In this document: positions 1 to 5,659 of the stretch, piece after piece
Numbering within the stretch: the stretch's first letter is position 1
Layout: every line of letters begins with the position of its first letter
Assembly (NCBI GenBank): GCA_029857975.1
Contig: JAOUFX010000245.1
Coordinates: forward strand, 1-5,659
Length of the DNA: 5,659 nucleotides
Direction: 5' to 3'
From: Deltaproteobacteria bacterium
GTDB taxonomy: Bacteria; Desulfobacterota; SM23-61
Translations under genes and position numbers: made by a program
Notes under the pieces: generated by a model
Seen by the model: only the letters and a program-made list of their open reading frames with translations
What the model was told of the DNA's origin: nothing
Databases searched by the model: none

Positions 1-30
1 CAAGAGCGGAGGATCGAAGGTTGTGTCCAT

Positions 31-60
31 TTGAAAAAAGCAATCCGATTATGTTATGGT
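31..60 (+). promoter_or_regulatory. Candidate sigma70-type promoter upstream of the synthetase gene
   Basis: TTGAAA (31-36) and TATGGT (55-60) are separated by 18 bp. A start near 67 would give an untranslated leader of about 190 nt holding the 69-85 hairpin and the degenerate repeat copy. The -10 element matches only 4 of 6 consensus bases. The stretch could also be the tail of an upstream gene, since frames 1 to 3 stay open to 99, 34 and 62 respectively. Weak call. Confidence 0.25.
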
Positions 61-68
61 AAAAATAT

Positions 69-85
69 TGCGGGTCTAACCCGCA
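69..85. other. Small GC-rich hairpin
   Basis: A 7-bp perfect stem (TGCGGGT/ACCCGCA) closes a 3-nt CTA loop. On the plus strand it is followed by A-rich sequence, so it is not an intrinsic terminator in the direction of the genes. On the minus strand it is followed by ATATTTTT, which resembles a terminator tail, but no minus-strand gene is visible to use it. It may instead be a leader stem if the candidate promoter at 31-60 is real. Confidence 0.4.
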
Positions 86-102
86 GGAAATTAAATTAAA
101 TA

Positions 103-160
103 GGACGCAGATAACAACCGATAATTATATTCTTTTTGGTTTATCCTGATAATCTGGGTT
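103..160. repeat. Degenerate copy of the GGACGCAGAT inverted-repeat family
   Basis: The left end is the family sequence GGACGCAGAT (103-112). The right half is decayed but keeps symmetric blocks: CAGAT (108-112) faces ATCTG (152-156), and GATAA (120-124) faces TTATC (141-145), with near-equal spacing. This gives an imperfect hairpin. The GGACG end has no matching CGTCC on the right, so I read it as an eroded copy of the elements at 1716-1859 and 5433-5520. The right border is approximate. Confidence 0.5.
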
Positions 161-253
161 TACCCGGTTAGATCGTAAACATCTAACAGGGTGAATCCGT
201 GTACAAAAAGGATTTTCCTGCACCCCCAAAGCATGAGAGAAATGAGAGAAGAA

Positions 254-1696
254 ATGTTGACTGAACATCCGTTGTTCCAGATCATGCATCCCCGCTCCGT
301 GGCTATAGTCGGGGCTTCCAACGACTTTACCAAAATGGGTACAATCCAGCTCCTGAATCTTCTGGGAGGAAAATATCCGGGAAAGATTTATCCCCTCCAT
401 CCGCAAGAAAAGACCGTACTGGGGTTGCCAGCCTACCCCAACGCCCGAGAACTTCCCGAGCCGGCGGATTTGGCTATTTTGACTCTGCCCACTTCTGCCG
501 TTCCGGAGGTGTTAGAAGATCTGGGGGTGCGGGGAGTAAAAAGGGCCATCATCATTTCTGGCGGTTTCAAAGAAGTAGGAGAGAAAGGAAGAGAATTAGA
601 AGCTCTACTTGTTAAGATCGCCAGGAAGCACGGAATTCGTTTTATCGGCCCAAACTGCATCGGGGTTATCCATCCAGCTCTGCATCTCAATCCCACGATG
701 TACCCTTATTTTCATCGGGCCGGCTCTGTGGGAGTGGCCTCTCAAAGCGGGACCTATGTCACGCAAATCCTTCCCCTGCTGGCCAAGTCGCAAATCGGGT
801 ACAGCCAGGCCATCAGCGTGGGAAACGAGGCCAACCTGGATTTGGTGGATTGCCTGGAATATTTGGGGAGCGACCCGCAAACGAAAGCTATCGCCGTTTA
901 CATCGAAGGAGTTAAGCGGCCCCGGGAATTCATCAGAATTGCGCAGCGCGTAACCCGAGAAAAGCCCATCGCCGCCCTTTATGTGGGAGGGACAGAAGCC
1001 GGAGCACGCTCCTCGGCCAGCCACACCGGATCGATTTCGGGTCCGGACGCTCTTTATGATGCCCTTTTCCGGCAATCCGGAGTGATTCGAGCTTATACGG
1101 TGGAGGACCTTTATGAATGGGCCTGGGCTCTGGCTTCCCTCCCTTTGCCGAAGGGCAGGAACATGGCTATCCTCACCCACTCCGGGGGTCCGGCTTCTTC
1201 CCTGGCGGATGCGTGTAATCGCTGGGGATTGAAGGTCCCCCTCTTTTCCGAGGGTCTGCAGGCTGAAATTCGCCGGCTCCTCCCGGCAACGGGATCGTAC
1301 CACAATCCGGTGGACTTGACTTTCTTCATGGACGTGGGCGTGCTCATGGAAAAGCTCCCCGAGATCATTCTGAAGGACCCTTCCATCGATGGGCTATTGC
1401 TCCATGGAGTTCATGGATCCAGCTATTTCCACCAAGTGGCGGAGATCGCCAAAAATTTTATAAGAATTCCACCGTATGAAAAAGTGAAAAGTTTTTTCTT
1501 TTCAGCCATGGAAGCCTTTGTGCGCCTGCCGGAAAGGCATGGCAAGCCGGTCATTGCTTCAGCATTCACAGAACGGGAAGATGATGCCGTAGCCTTTAGC
1601 CAGGATCACGGGCTTCCCTGTTACCGGGCCCCGGAACGGGCGGTCCGGGCCATGGCCGCCCTCTGCCGATATGCCGAGATTTGTTCACGGGAATAA
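254..1696 (+). CDS. NDP-forming acyl-CoA synthetase, alpha subunit
   Basis: This is the alpha-type subunit of an ADP/GDP-forming acyl-CoA synthetase. The family interconverts acyl-CoA, phosphate and NDP with a free acid, CoA and NTP in the cytosol. Counting from ATG 254 (480 aa), an N-terminal CoA-binding Rossmann domain (about 12-130) starts with SVAIVGAS and runs to GPNCIG. A succinyl-CoA-ligase-like domain (about 145-285) has SQSGT, GNEANLDLVDCLEYLG, Glu218 in YIEG and the phospho-His motif SHTGSISG (His257). A third ligase-like domain runs to the end. As I recall, Glu218 and His257 match the catalytic numbering of the Pyrococcus alpha subunit, which favours ATG 254. The frame is open from GTG 191, and ATG 233 and 242 are alternatives. 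Only weak GA-rich ribosome-binding sequence precedes 254. No ATP-grasp (beta) domain is fused, and none is encoded in the window, so a partner must lie elsewhere. The substrate cannot be read from sequence. A non-catalytic acyl-CoA-binding homologue is less likely because both key residues are kept. Confidence 0.88.
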   Translation: MLTEHPLFQIMHPRSVAIVGASNDFTKMGTIQLLNLLGGKYPGKIYPLHPQEKTVLGLPAYPNARELPEPADLAILTLPTSAVPEVLEDLGVRGVKRAIIISGGFKEVGEKGRELEALLVKIARKHGIRFIGPNCIGVIHPALHLNPTMYPYFHRAGSVGVASQSGTYVTQILPLLAKSQIGYSQAISVGNEANLDLVDCLEYLGSDPQTKAIAVYIEGVKRPREFIRIAQRVTREKPIAALYVGGTEAGARSSASHTGSISGPDALYDALFRQSGVIRAYTVEDLYEWAWALASLPLPKGRNMAILTHSGGPASSLADACNRWGLKVPLFSEGLQAEIRRLLPATGSYHNPVDLTFFMDVGVLMEKLPEIILKDPSIDGLLLHGVHGSSYFHQVAEIAKNFIRIPPYEKVKSFFFSAMEAFVRLPERHGKPVIASAFTEREDDAVAFSQDHGLPCYRAPERAVRAMAALCRYAEICSRE

Positions 1697-1715
1697 AAAA
1701 CGAAAAAATATATTT

Positions 1716-1859
1716 GGACGCAGATTTTTAGGATTCATAAATCGTAAGGCATGAAGCCTAAGGGGATAGTTAAATCTTTAACTCGTGCTTACGGCTTGCG
1801 CCTGGCGACCTACGGTTGTTTCATATTTTATCTGCGGGGATCTGCGAAAATCTGCGTCC
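1716..1859. repeat. 144-bp nested inverted-repeat element
   Basis: The ends are a perfect 13-bp inverted repeat: GGACGCAGATTTT (1716-1728) and AAAATCTGCGTCC (1847-1859). Inside lies a second pair, CGTAAG (1743-1748) and CTTACG (1788-1793), and inside that a 7-bp hairpin AGTTAAA/TTTAACT (1768-1774 and 1777-1783). The whole could fold into a long cruciform or RNA stem. The right arm contains three tandem ATCTGCGNNN units (1830-1859). I see no target-site duplication, no transposase and no T-run that would make it a simple terminator. It lies between the synthetase stop and the permease promoter. Confidence 0.8.
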
Positions 1860-1902
1860 CACGGAATGAGTCGTTGCGTCTTTTCAGAATAAAGGATTTC
1901 TC

Positions 1903-1931
1903 TTGCCTCACCCCTTACCCAAGTTTATGAT
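1903..1931 (+). promoter_or_regulatory. Candidate sigma70-type promoter for the permease pair
   Basis: TTGCCT (1903-1908; 4 of 6 consensus bases) and TATGAT (1926-1931; 5 of 6) are separated by an ideal 17 bp. Transcription would start near 1938-1940, leaving a short leader that contains the GGGAG site and the GTG 1961 start. The placement suggests the permease genes are transcribed independently of the synthetase gene upstream. Confidence 0.45.
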
Positions 1932-1947
1932 AAATGGAGAATCTATC

Positions 1948-1952
1948 GGGAG
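1948..1952 (+). promoter_or_regulatory. Ribosome-binding site deciding the GTG 1961 start
   Basis: GGGAG lies 8 nt before GTG 1961. The in-frame ATG 1934, which would add nine residues, has only AT-rich sequence upstream. This site is the main reason for choosing the GTG start of the DppB-like permease. Confidence 0.65.
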
Positions 1953-1960
1953 ATTGCCAA

Positions 1961-2935
1961 GTGGGTTTCTACCTGATCAAACGTTTGGTCTTGATGCTTC
2001 CGCTCTTCATCGGGATTACGATCATCTCCTTCGCGGTCATCCATCTGGCCCCGGGGTCCCCCATCGACATGGCCACGGATCTCAATCCCAAAGCTACGGC
2101 CGAGGTGAAAGCCAGGATGCGAGCATTATACGGGCTGGACAAACCCCTGCATGTCCAGTATGGGACTTGGCTAAGCCGGTTGCTGGTTATGGATTTTGGC
2201 ATTTCCTTCTCCCAGGATGGGCGGAAGGTCACGGATAAAATCTTCGAACGCCTCCCCATCACGATTTTCATTAATGTCCTTTCCTTACTCCTCATTCTTA
2301 CGGTGGCGATCCCCCTTGGGGTGCTGGCGGCGACTTATAAAAATTCTTTCTTCGACAAAGCTACGACTGTATTCGTCTTTCTTGGCTTTGCTGTGCCTAC
2401 CTTCTGGCTGGCTCTCCTCTTGATGATCCTTTTCGGCGTGCACCTGGGTTGGCTGCCCATCTCGGGCCTGAAGTCCCTGAACTATGAGTATCTTCCCGCC
2501 GCCGCCCAATTATGGGATCGGGTCAATCATCTCATCCTGCCTATCCTTCTTTCTGCCTTTGGAGGACTGGCTGGACTCTCGCGTTATATGCGTTCGAACA
2601 TGCTCGAAGTCATCCGTCAGGACTATATCACCACGGCCAAAGCCAAAGGTCTTTCCCAGCGAGTGGTCATTTTCAAGCATGCTCTGCGTAATGCCTTATT
2701 GCCCGTGATAACCATCTTGGGCCTTTCCATTCCGGGACTGATCGGCGGCAGCGTCATTTTCGAAACGATCTTTGCGATCCCGGGCATGGGCCAGCTCTTT
2801 TACGCCAGCGTCATGGCCCGGGATTATCCGACCATCATGGGAATTCTAGTTATTGGAGCGGTGCTCACTCTGTTGGGGAATCTGATCGCCGATGTATCCT
2901 ATGCCCTGGTAGACCCGAGGATACGGACTACCTGA
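1961..2935 (+). CDS. ABC transporter permease, DppB/OppB family
   Basis: This is an inner-membrane permease of a dipeptide/oligopeptide/nickel-type ABC importer, one half of the translocation channel. Counting from GTG 1961 (324 aa, normal for the family), it starts [14 protein letters not shown]. There are about six hydrophobic segments, near 9-29, 100-123, 135-158, 189-209, 249-271 and 292-316. The family motif HLAPGSP lies at 28-34. The cytoplasmic EAA loop that contacts the ATPase begins near 216 ([17 protein letters not shown]) and continues into [10 protein letters not shown]. The C-terminus has the usual DPR ending. I chose GTG 1961 over the in-frame ATG 1934 because GGGAG at 1948-1952 sits 8 nt upstream of it and because family proteins start just before the FYLIKR-type segment. 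ATG 1934 has no ribosome-binding site and would fall upstream of the start of transcription from the promoter at 1903-1931. The DppC-like gene follows 45 bp downstream. The substrate is undetermined. Confidence 0.93.
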   Translation: MGFYLIKRLVLMLPLFIGITIISFAVIHLAPGSPIDMATDLNPKATAEVKARMRALYGLDKPLHVQYGTWLSRLLVMDFGISFSQDGRKVTDKIFERLPITIFINVLSLLLILTVAIPLGVLAATYKNSFFDKATTVFVFLGFAVPTFWLALLLMILFGVHLGWLPISGLKSLNYEYLPAAAQLWDRVNHLILPILLSAFGGLAGLSRYMRSNMLEVIRQDYITTAKAKGLSQRVVIFKHALRNALLPVITILGLSIPGLIGGSVIFETIFAIPGMGQLFYASVMARDYPTIMGILVIGAVLTLLGNLIADVSYALVDPRIRTT

Positions 2936-2980
2936 ACGGGGGCGGGGGGGAACGAAAACAAAAGGGGCTGGGGACGAAAG

Positions 2981-3859
2981 ATGTCCAAAGAAAAAAACCT
3001 CTACCAAACTTCCCGTGATCAAGAAAAATTACGCCATTTGTTCTGGAAGAGGTTTCGCCAAAACAAGCTGGCCCTTACGGGGGCTTTCATCGTCATCCTT
3101 CTTTTCTTCGCGGCCCTCTTCGCTCCCTGGCTCTCTCCTTACGATCCTGGTCAGATTAATATTAAAAAAGTCTTGCAGGATCCCTCGGCAGAACATATCT
3201 TCGGCACTGACCAGTTAGGGAGGGATGTGTTCAGCCGGATGCTTTGGGGTTCAAGAATTTCTTTGCTGGTAGGGTTCGTGGCCGTGGGCATTGCCTCTCT
3301 CATTGGAGTCTTTTTGGGGGCTCTGGCCGGGTACTACGGCCGGTGGGTGGACAATCTGATTATGCGCTTCGTGGACATCATGCTCTGTTTCCCCACTTTT
3401 TTTCTGATATTGGCCGTGATCGCCCTGCTGGAGCCGAATATTTGGAACATCATGATCATTATTGGCATAACGGGGTGGATGAGCGTGGCCAGGTTGGTGC
3501 GGGCTGAATTTCTAAGCTTGAAGGAACGAGATTATGCCGTGGCCGAGAAAGCCCTGGGCGCCAGAGATTTCCGCATCATTTTCCGTCACATTCTGCCCAA
3601 TGCCCTGGCGCCCGTTTTAGTCGCAGCCACCCTCGGGGTTGCCGGAGCCATTCTCACCGAATCCGCCCTTAGTTTCCTGGGGATTGGCGTGCAGCCGCCA
3701 ACGCCGAGTTGGGGAAATATTCTCACCGCGGGCAAAGACAACATCCAGATCGCCTGGTGGCTTTCCCTCTATCCGGGGCTGGCGATCTTGATCACGGTAT
3801 TGGGATATAACCTTTTAGGTGAAGGTATACGCGATGCCATTGATCCGAGGCTGAAATAA
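2981..3859 (+). CDS. ABC transporter permease, DppC/OppC family
   Basis: This is the second inner-membrane permease of the same peptide/nickel-type ABC importer and pairs with the gene just upstream. The 292 aa product is of ordinary length. It has a soluble, charged N-terminus, then a first membrane segment near 30-50 ending in APWLSPYDP, as in the OppC N-terminal domain. The signature FGTDQLGRD follows at 74-82, then several more hydrophobic segments. The EAA loop starts near 182 (ERDYAVAEKALGA) and continues into HILPNALAPV. SFLGIGVQPPTPSWG and the C-terminal DAIDPRLK are family hallmarks. ATG 2981 is preceded by GGGG at 2970-2973, 7 nt upstream. No substrate-binding protein or DppD/DppF ATPase gene follows; the next gene is unrelated. 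Either those components lie upstream of the window or the transporter is assembled from scattered genes. Peptide, nickel and other small solutes remain possible substrates. Confidence 0.93.
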   Translation: MSKEKNLYQTSRDQEKLRHLFWKRFRQNKLALTGAFIVILLFFAALFAPWLSPYDPGQINIKKVLQDPSAEHIFGTDQLGRDVFSRMLWGSRISLLVGFVAVGIASLIGVFLGALAGYYGRWVDNLIMRFVDIMLCFPTFFLILAVIALLEPNIWNIMIIIGITGWMSVARLVRAEFLSLKERDYAVAEKALGARDFRIIFRHILPNALAPVLVAATLGVAGAILTESALSFLGIGVQPPTPSWGNILTAGKDNIQIAWWLSLYPGLAILITVLGYNLLGEGIRDAIDPRLK

Positions 3860-3984
3860 GGCTTAAGGCGTAAGGTTTAAAACAAAAGGCACACCGATAC
3901 AGACTGGGGATTTAGAACTCAGGACTACACGACTACAAGACGATTCAACGATAAGACTTCTCCCCTGTTTATAGGAGGAAAACA
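3860..3984. other. Intergenic spacer with degenerate short repeats
   Basis: This spacer separates the DppC-like gene from dihydrolipoyl dehydrogenase. Bases 3860-3874 match the reverse complement of 1788-1802, part of the internal arm of the 144-bp element, at 12 of 15 positions. CAGACTGG at 3900-3907 recurs at 5438-5445. GACTACA occurs twice with an 8-bp period (3923-3929 and 3931-3937). The flanking arm GGACGCAG is absent. It may be a decayed relative of the repeat family. I see no promoter or terminator that I would defend. Confidence 0.35.
3973..3978 (+). promoter_or_regulatory. Strong ribosome-binding site of lpdA
   Basis: A full AGGAGG stands 6 nt before ATG 3985 and fixes the start of dihydrolipoyl dehydrogenase. 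It is the strongest ribosome-binding site in the window, which suggests efficient translation of this enzyme. Confidence 0.85.
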
Positions 3985-5394
3985 ATGGTCGAAAAGGAAA
4001 TCCTAATCATCGGCGGGGGCCCTGGAGGGTATGTGGCGGCCATTCGAGCCGCCCAGCTGGGAGGAACAGTTACCCTCGTCGAAAAGAATGAACTGGGCGG
4101 TACGTGCCTCAACTGGGGGTGCATCCCCACCAAGGCTCTTCTCCGGGGAGTCGAACTCCTGGAGGCGCTTGAGGGAAGCAAGGATTTCGGGATCCAGGTC
4201 GGGGAGATCTCCGTGGATTTTTCCAGGTTGATGGCCCGCAAAGATCGGGCGGTTAAAACCCTGGTTTCCGGGGTTGGCGGGCTGATGAAAGCCAACGGCA
4301 TTGCAGTGGTCAAGGGTCAAGCAAAATTCATTTCTCCGCAAGAAATCGAAGTGCTCGAAGAGCAAGGAGGGAAGGTTACGTACCGGGCCAGGAAAATCAT
4401 CCTGGCCACCGGCTCGATCTCTGCGGATCTTCCGGTCTCCGGGGCCAAAGGTCCCGGCGTAATCGATAGCAACGGGGCCTTGCAATTGACGCAAGTTCCC
4501 GAATCCATGGTGATCATTGGGGCGGGGCCGATCGGACTGGAGTTCGGCACCATCTTCGCTGCTCTGGGTAGCAAGGTTACGATCTTGGAAATGATGGACC
4601 AAATTCTTCCCAGCGAAGATCCAGAGGTGGCCTCGGCATTGGAAAAATCACTCCGGCGCTTTAAGATTCGGACTCTAACCAACTGCCGGGTGAAAGAGAT
4701 CAGCGAAGGTTCGAAGGGGAAGCGAAAAGTCGTGGCCACGACGGGTGAAGACGAAAAAGTTTTTGAGGCCCAGTATATTCTGATGGCCGTAGGCAGGAAG
4801 GCGAACCGGGAAGGATTGGGCCTTGCTGCAGCAGGGGTTCAATGCAATCCCAACGGGATCGTAGTTAACGAAAGGATGGAAACCAATGTCCCCGGGATTT
4901 ATGCCATCGGGGATGTAACCGGTCAGTGGCTTCTGGCCCATTTCGCCATGGCCCAGGGATTGGTGGCGGCGGAAAATGCCCTGGGGCATGAAGCGCGCCT
5001 GGATCGTCGGGTCGTTCCCCGCTGTGTTTATACCCTTCCAGAAGTAGCCTCCGTGGGAATGACGGAAAAGGAGGCCCAAGCAGCGGGATACGAGTTAAAG
5101 ACAGGCCGATTTCCTTTTGCCGGCAATGGGAAAGCGACGATCCTTGGGGAACGGAACGGCTTTGTGAAGATGGTTGCTGAGGCCAAGTATGGCGAGATCC
5201 TTGGGGTGCATATCTTCGGCCCTCATGCCACCGACCTGATCGGCGAAGCGGTTCTGTCCATGCACCTGGAAGGTACCGCGGCCGACATGGCCCGGGCTAT
5301 TCATCCCCATCCCACGCTTGCCGAGACCTTGATGGAAGCGGCGTTGGACGCGGATGGCATGGCCGTCCATATTCCCCCCCGCAAAAAAGTATAG
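3985..5394 (+). CDS. lpdA: Dihydrolipoyl dehydrogenase (E3)
   Basis: This is an FAD-dependent disulfide oxidoreductase that reoxidises protein-bound dihydrolipoamide with NAD+. It serves 2-oxoacid dehydrogenase complexes or the glycine cleavage system in the cytosol. The 469 aa product is full length. The FAD-binding motif GGGPGG is at 10-15. The redox-active pair Cys41/Cys46 lies in GGTCLNWGCIPTK. The NAD-binding motif GAGPIG is at 179-184, and Glu202 ends the second strand, which favours NAD over NADP. The second FAD contact is G309-D310 in YAIGD. The C-terminal dimerisation domain carries the catalytic pair His442/Glu447 in HPHPTLAE. There is no N-terminal metal-binding domain or C-terminal Cys pair, so mercuric reductase is unlikely. 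The start is fixed by AGGAGG at 3973-3978, 6 nt upstream. No E1, E2, lipoyl-carrier or glycine-cleavage gene is in view, so its partner complex is unknown. The last codons sit on a C7 run (5374-5380) followed by an A6 run, a place where sequencing errors would alter the C-terminus. Confidence 0.95.
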   Translation: MVEKEILIIGGGPGGYVAAIRAAQLGGTVTLVEKNELGGTCLNWGCIPTKALLRGVELLEALEGSKDFGIQVGEISVDFSRLMARKDRAVKTLVSGVGGLMKANGIAVVKGQAKFISPQEIEVLEEQGGKVTYRARKIILATGSISADLPVSGAKGPGVIDSNGALQLTQVPESMVIIGAGPIGLEFGTIFAALGSKVTILEMMDQILPSEDPEVASALEKSLRRFKIRTLTNCRVKEISEGSKGKRKVVATTGEDEKVFEAQYILMAVGRKANREGLGLAAAGVQCNPNGIVVNERMETNVPGIYAIGDVTGQWLLAHFAMAQGLVAAENALGHEARLDRRVVPRCVYTLPEVASVGMTEKEAQAAGYELKTGRFPFAGNGKATILGERNGFVKMVAEAKYGEILGVHIFGPHATDLIGEAVLSMHLEGTAADMARAIHPHPTLAETLMEAALDADGMAVHIPPRKKV

Positions 5395-5432
5395 AAATAA
5401 AAGGTCTCTTTCAGTAAAATAAATTTGGATGA

Positions 5433-5520
5433 GGACGCAGACTGGCGCCGATCACCTAAAACTAAAACGCTATGCGCATAGCGCTAAGCGCTTAGCGAAA
5501 TCATGTGTTCATCTGCGTCC
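5433..5520. repeat. 88-bp nested inverted-repeat element
   Basis: The ends are a perfect 9-bp inverted repeat, GGACGCAGA (5433-5441) and TCTGCGTCC (5512-5520), the same termini as the element at 1716-1859. The centre is entirely different: two overlapping 16-bp palindromes at 5468-5497. The termini are thus conserved while the interior varies. It ends 31 bp before the start of the flavin oxidoreductase gene. No target-site duplication is seen. Confidence 0.8.
5468..5497. repeat. Two overlapping perfect 16-bp palindromes
   Basis: CGCTATGCGCATAGCG (5468-5483) and CGCTAAGCGCTTAGCG (5482-5497) are each their own reverse complement and share the bases CG at 5482-5483. They follow one pattern, CGCTA-N-GCGC-N-TAGCG, repeated at a 14-bp period, with the variable base changed in a compensatory way. 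This could be a tandem protein-binding site or the core of the surrounding repeat element. Confidence 0.75.
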
Positions 5521-5550
5521 CCAAGAGTCTGAAGGGGAAATGAGGGTATT

Positions 5551-5659
5551 ATGGATTTGACAAAATTAATGCAGCCGTTCCGCCTGAAGAACCGGCTCCT
5601 GCGCAATCGGATCGTGATGGCCCCGATGCTCTCGCGACTCTGCTACCCGGATGGAGTCG
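5551..5659 (+). CDS. NADH:flavin oxidoreductase, Old Yellow Enzyme family (5' part)
   Basis: Only the first 36 codons are present; the gene runs off the window. The product begins MDLTKLMQPFRLKNRLLRNR and continues IVMAPMLSRLCYPDGV. This matches the start of the FMN-binding TIM barrel in the Old Yellow Enzyme/2,4-dienoyl-CoA reductase family: an 'L..PF.L.N..L.NRIVMAPM' strand and loop followed by a 'DG' turn. Members reduce enones or enoyl-CoA thioesters with NAD(P)H. Larger members add an Fe-S cluster and a C-terminal FAD/NAD domain, and whether this one does cannot be seen. ATG 5551 is preceded by GAGGG at 5542-5546, a close but usable ribosome-binding site. It lies 31 bp after an intergenic inverted-repeat element and 156 bp after dihydrolipoyl dehydrogenase. 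The substrate is unknown. Confidence 0.8.
   Translation, partial: MDLTKLMQPFRLKNRLLRNRIVMAPMLSRLCYPDGV

Noticed and set aside
1..99. 3' end of an upstream gene
   Set aside because: All three plus frames run open for short distances (stops at 34, 62 and 99), and none gives a recognisable protein tail, so no coding call can be supported.
605..1303. Minus-strand open frame of 232 codons inside the synthetase gene
   Set aside because: It lies wholly antisense to a gene with clear family motifs, and its translation has no recognisable domain.
1716..1859. Intrinsic terminator after the synthetase gene
   Set aside because: The hairpin is large, interrupted and followed by CACGG with no T-run. It may slow transcription, but it does not fit a standard terminator.
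1903..2238. Plus-strand open frame of 111 codons overlapping the DppB-like gene start
   Set aside because: It overlaps the real permease in another frame, and its start coincides with the -35 region of the likely promoter. The product looks like out-of-frame translation.
3944..3975. Promoter immediately before lpdA
   Set aside because: The only TATA-like hexamer (TATAGG) overlaps the ribosome-binding site, leaving no room for a leader, and the spacing to TTCAAC is poor.
4003..4602. Minus-strand open frame of 199 codons inside lpdA
   Set aside because: It is antisense to the FAD- and NAD-binding domains and shows no motif or ribosome-binding site; a by-product of codon bias.
5433..5520. CRISPR array
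   Set aside because: The repeats are inverted pairs scattered across separate gaps, not direct repeats with regular unique spacers, and no cas gene is present.

Overview
This 5.66 kb window carries four complete protein-coding genes and the first 36 codons of a fifth. All are on the plus strand, and short intergenic regions separate them. Base composition is moderate (low to mid 50s % GC by eye). The gene mix is an ADP/GDP-forming acyl-CoA synthetase alpha subunit, a dipeptide/oligopeptide-type ABC permease pair, dihydrolipoyl dehydrogenase, and an Old Yellow Enzyme family oxidoreductase. The intergenic regions hold GGACGCAGAT...ATCTGCGTCC inverted repeats. Together these suggest an anaerobic, acyl-CoA-metabolising bacterium, perhaps from Desulfobacterota/Syntrophia-like lineages. 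The lineage is inferred from general familiarity and was not tested.

Layout. Positions 1-253 are non-coding as far as I can tell: a weak promoter candidate, a small GC-rich hairpin and a degenerate repeat copy. Next comes the acyl-CoA synthetase alpha subunit (254-1696; the frame is open from GTG 191). The 264-base gap that follows holds a 144-bp nested inverted-repeat element and a good sigma70-like promoter candidate. That promoter leads into two membrane permease genes (GTG 1961-2935 and 2981-3859), which are 45 bp apart and probably co-transcribed. A 125-bp spacer with degenerate short repeats and a strong AGGAGG site precedes dihydrolipoyl dehydrogenase (3985-5394). The next gap holds an 88-bp inverted-repeat element enclosing two overlapping perfect 16-bp palindromes. 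The window ends inside an FMN-dependent oxidoreductase gene (5551 onward).

How the genes fit together. The two permeases would form the membrane channel of one importer, but its substrate-binding protein and ATPases are not here. The synthetase alpha subunit lacks an ATP-grasp beta subunit in the window. Dihydrolipoyl dehydrogenase has none of its usual E1/E2 or glycine-cleavage partners nearby. The set therefore looks like incomplete modules placed side by side, not one classical operon. A shared role in uptake, CoA activation and redox processing of organic acids is conceivable but is only inference. I found no CRISPR array, tRNA, rRNA, transposase or clear intrinsic terminator. The most distinctive non-coding signal is the dispersed, nested palindromic repeat family. 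I see no convincing new multi-gene system.
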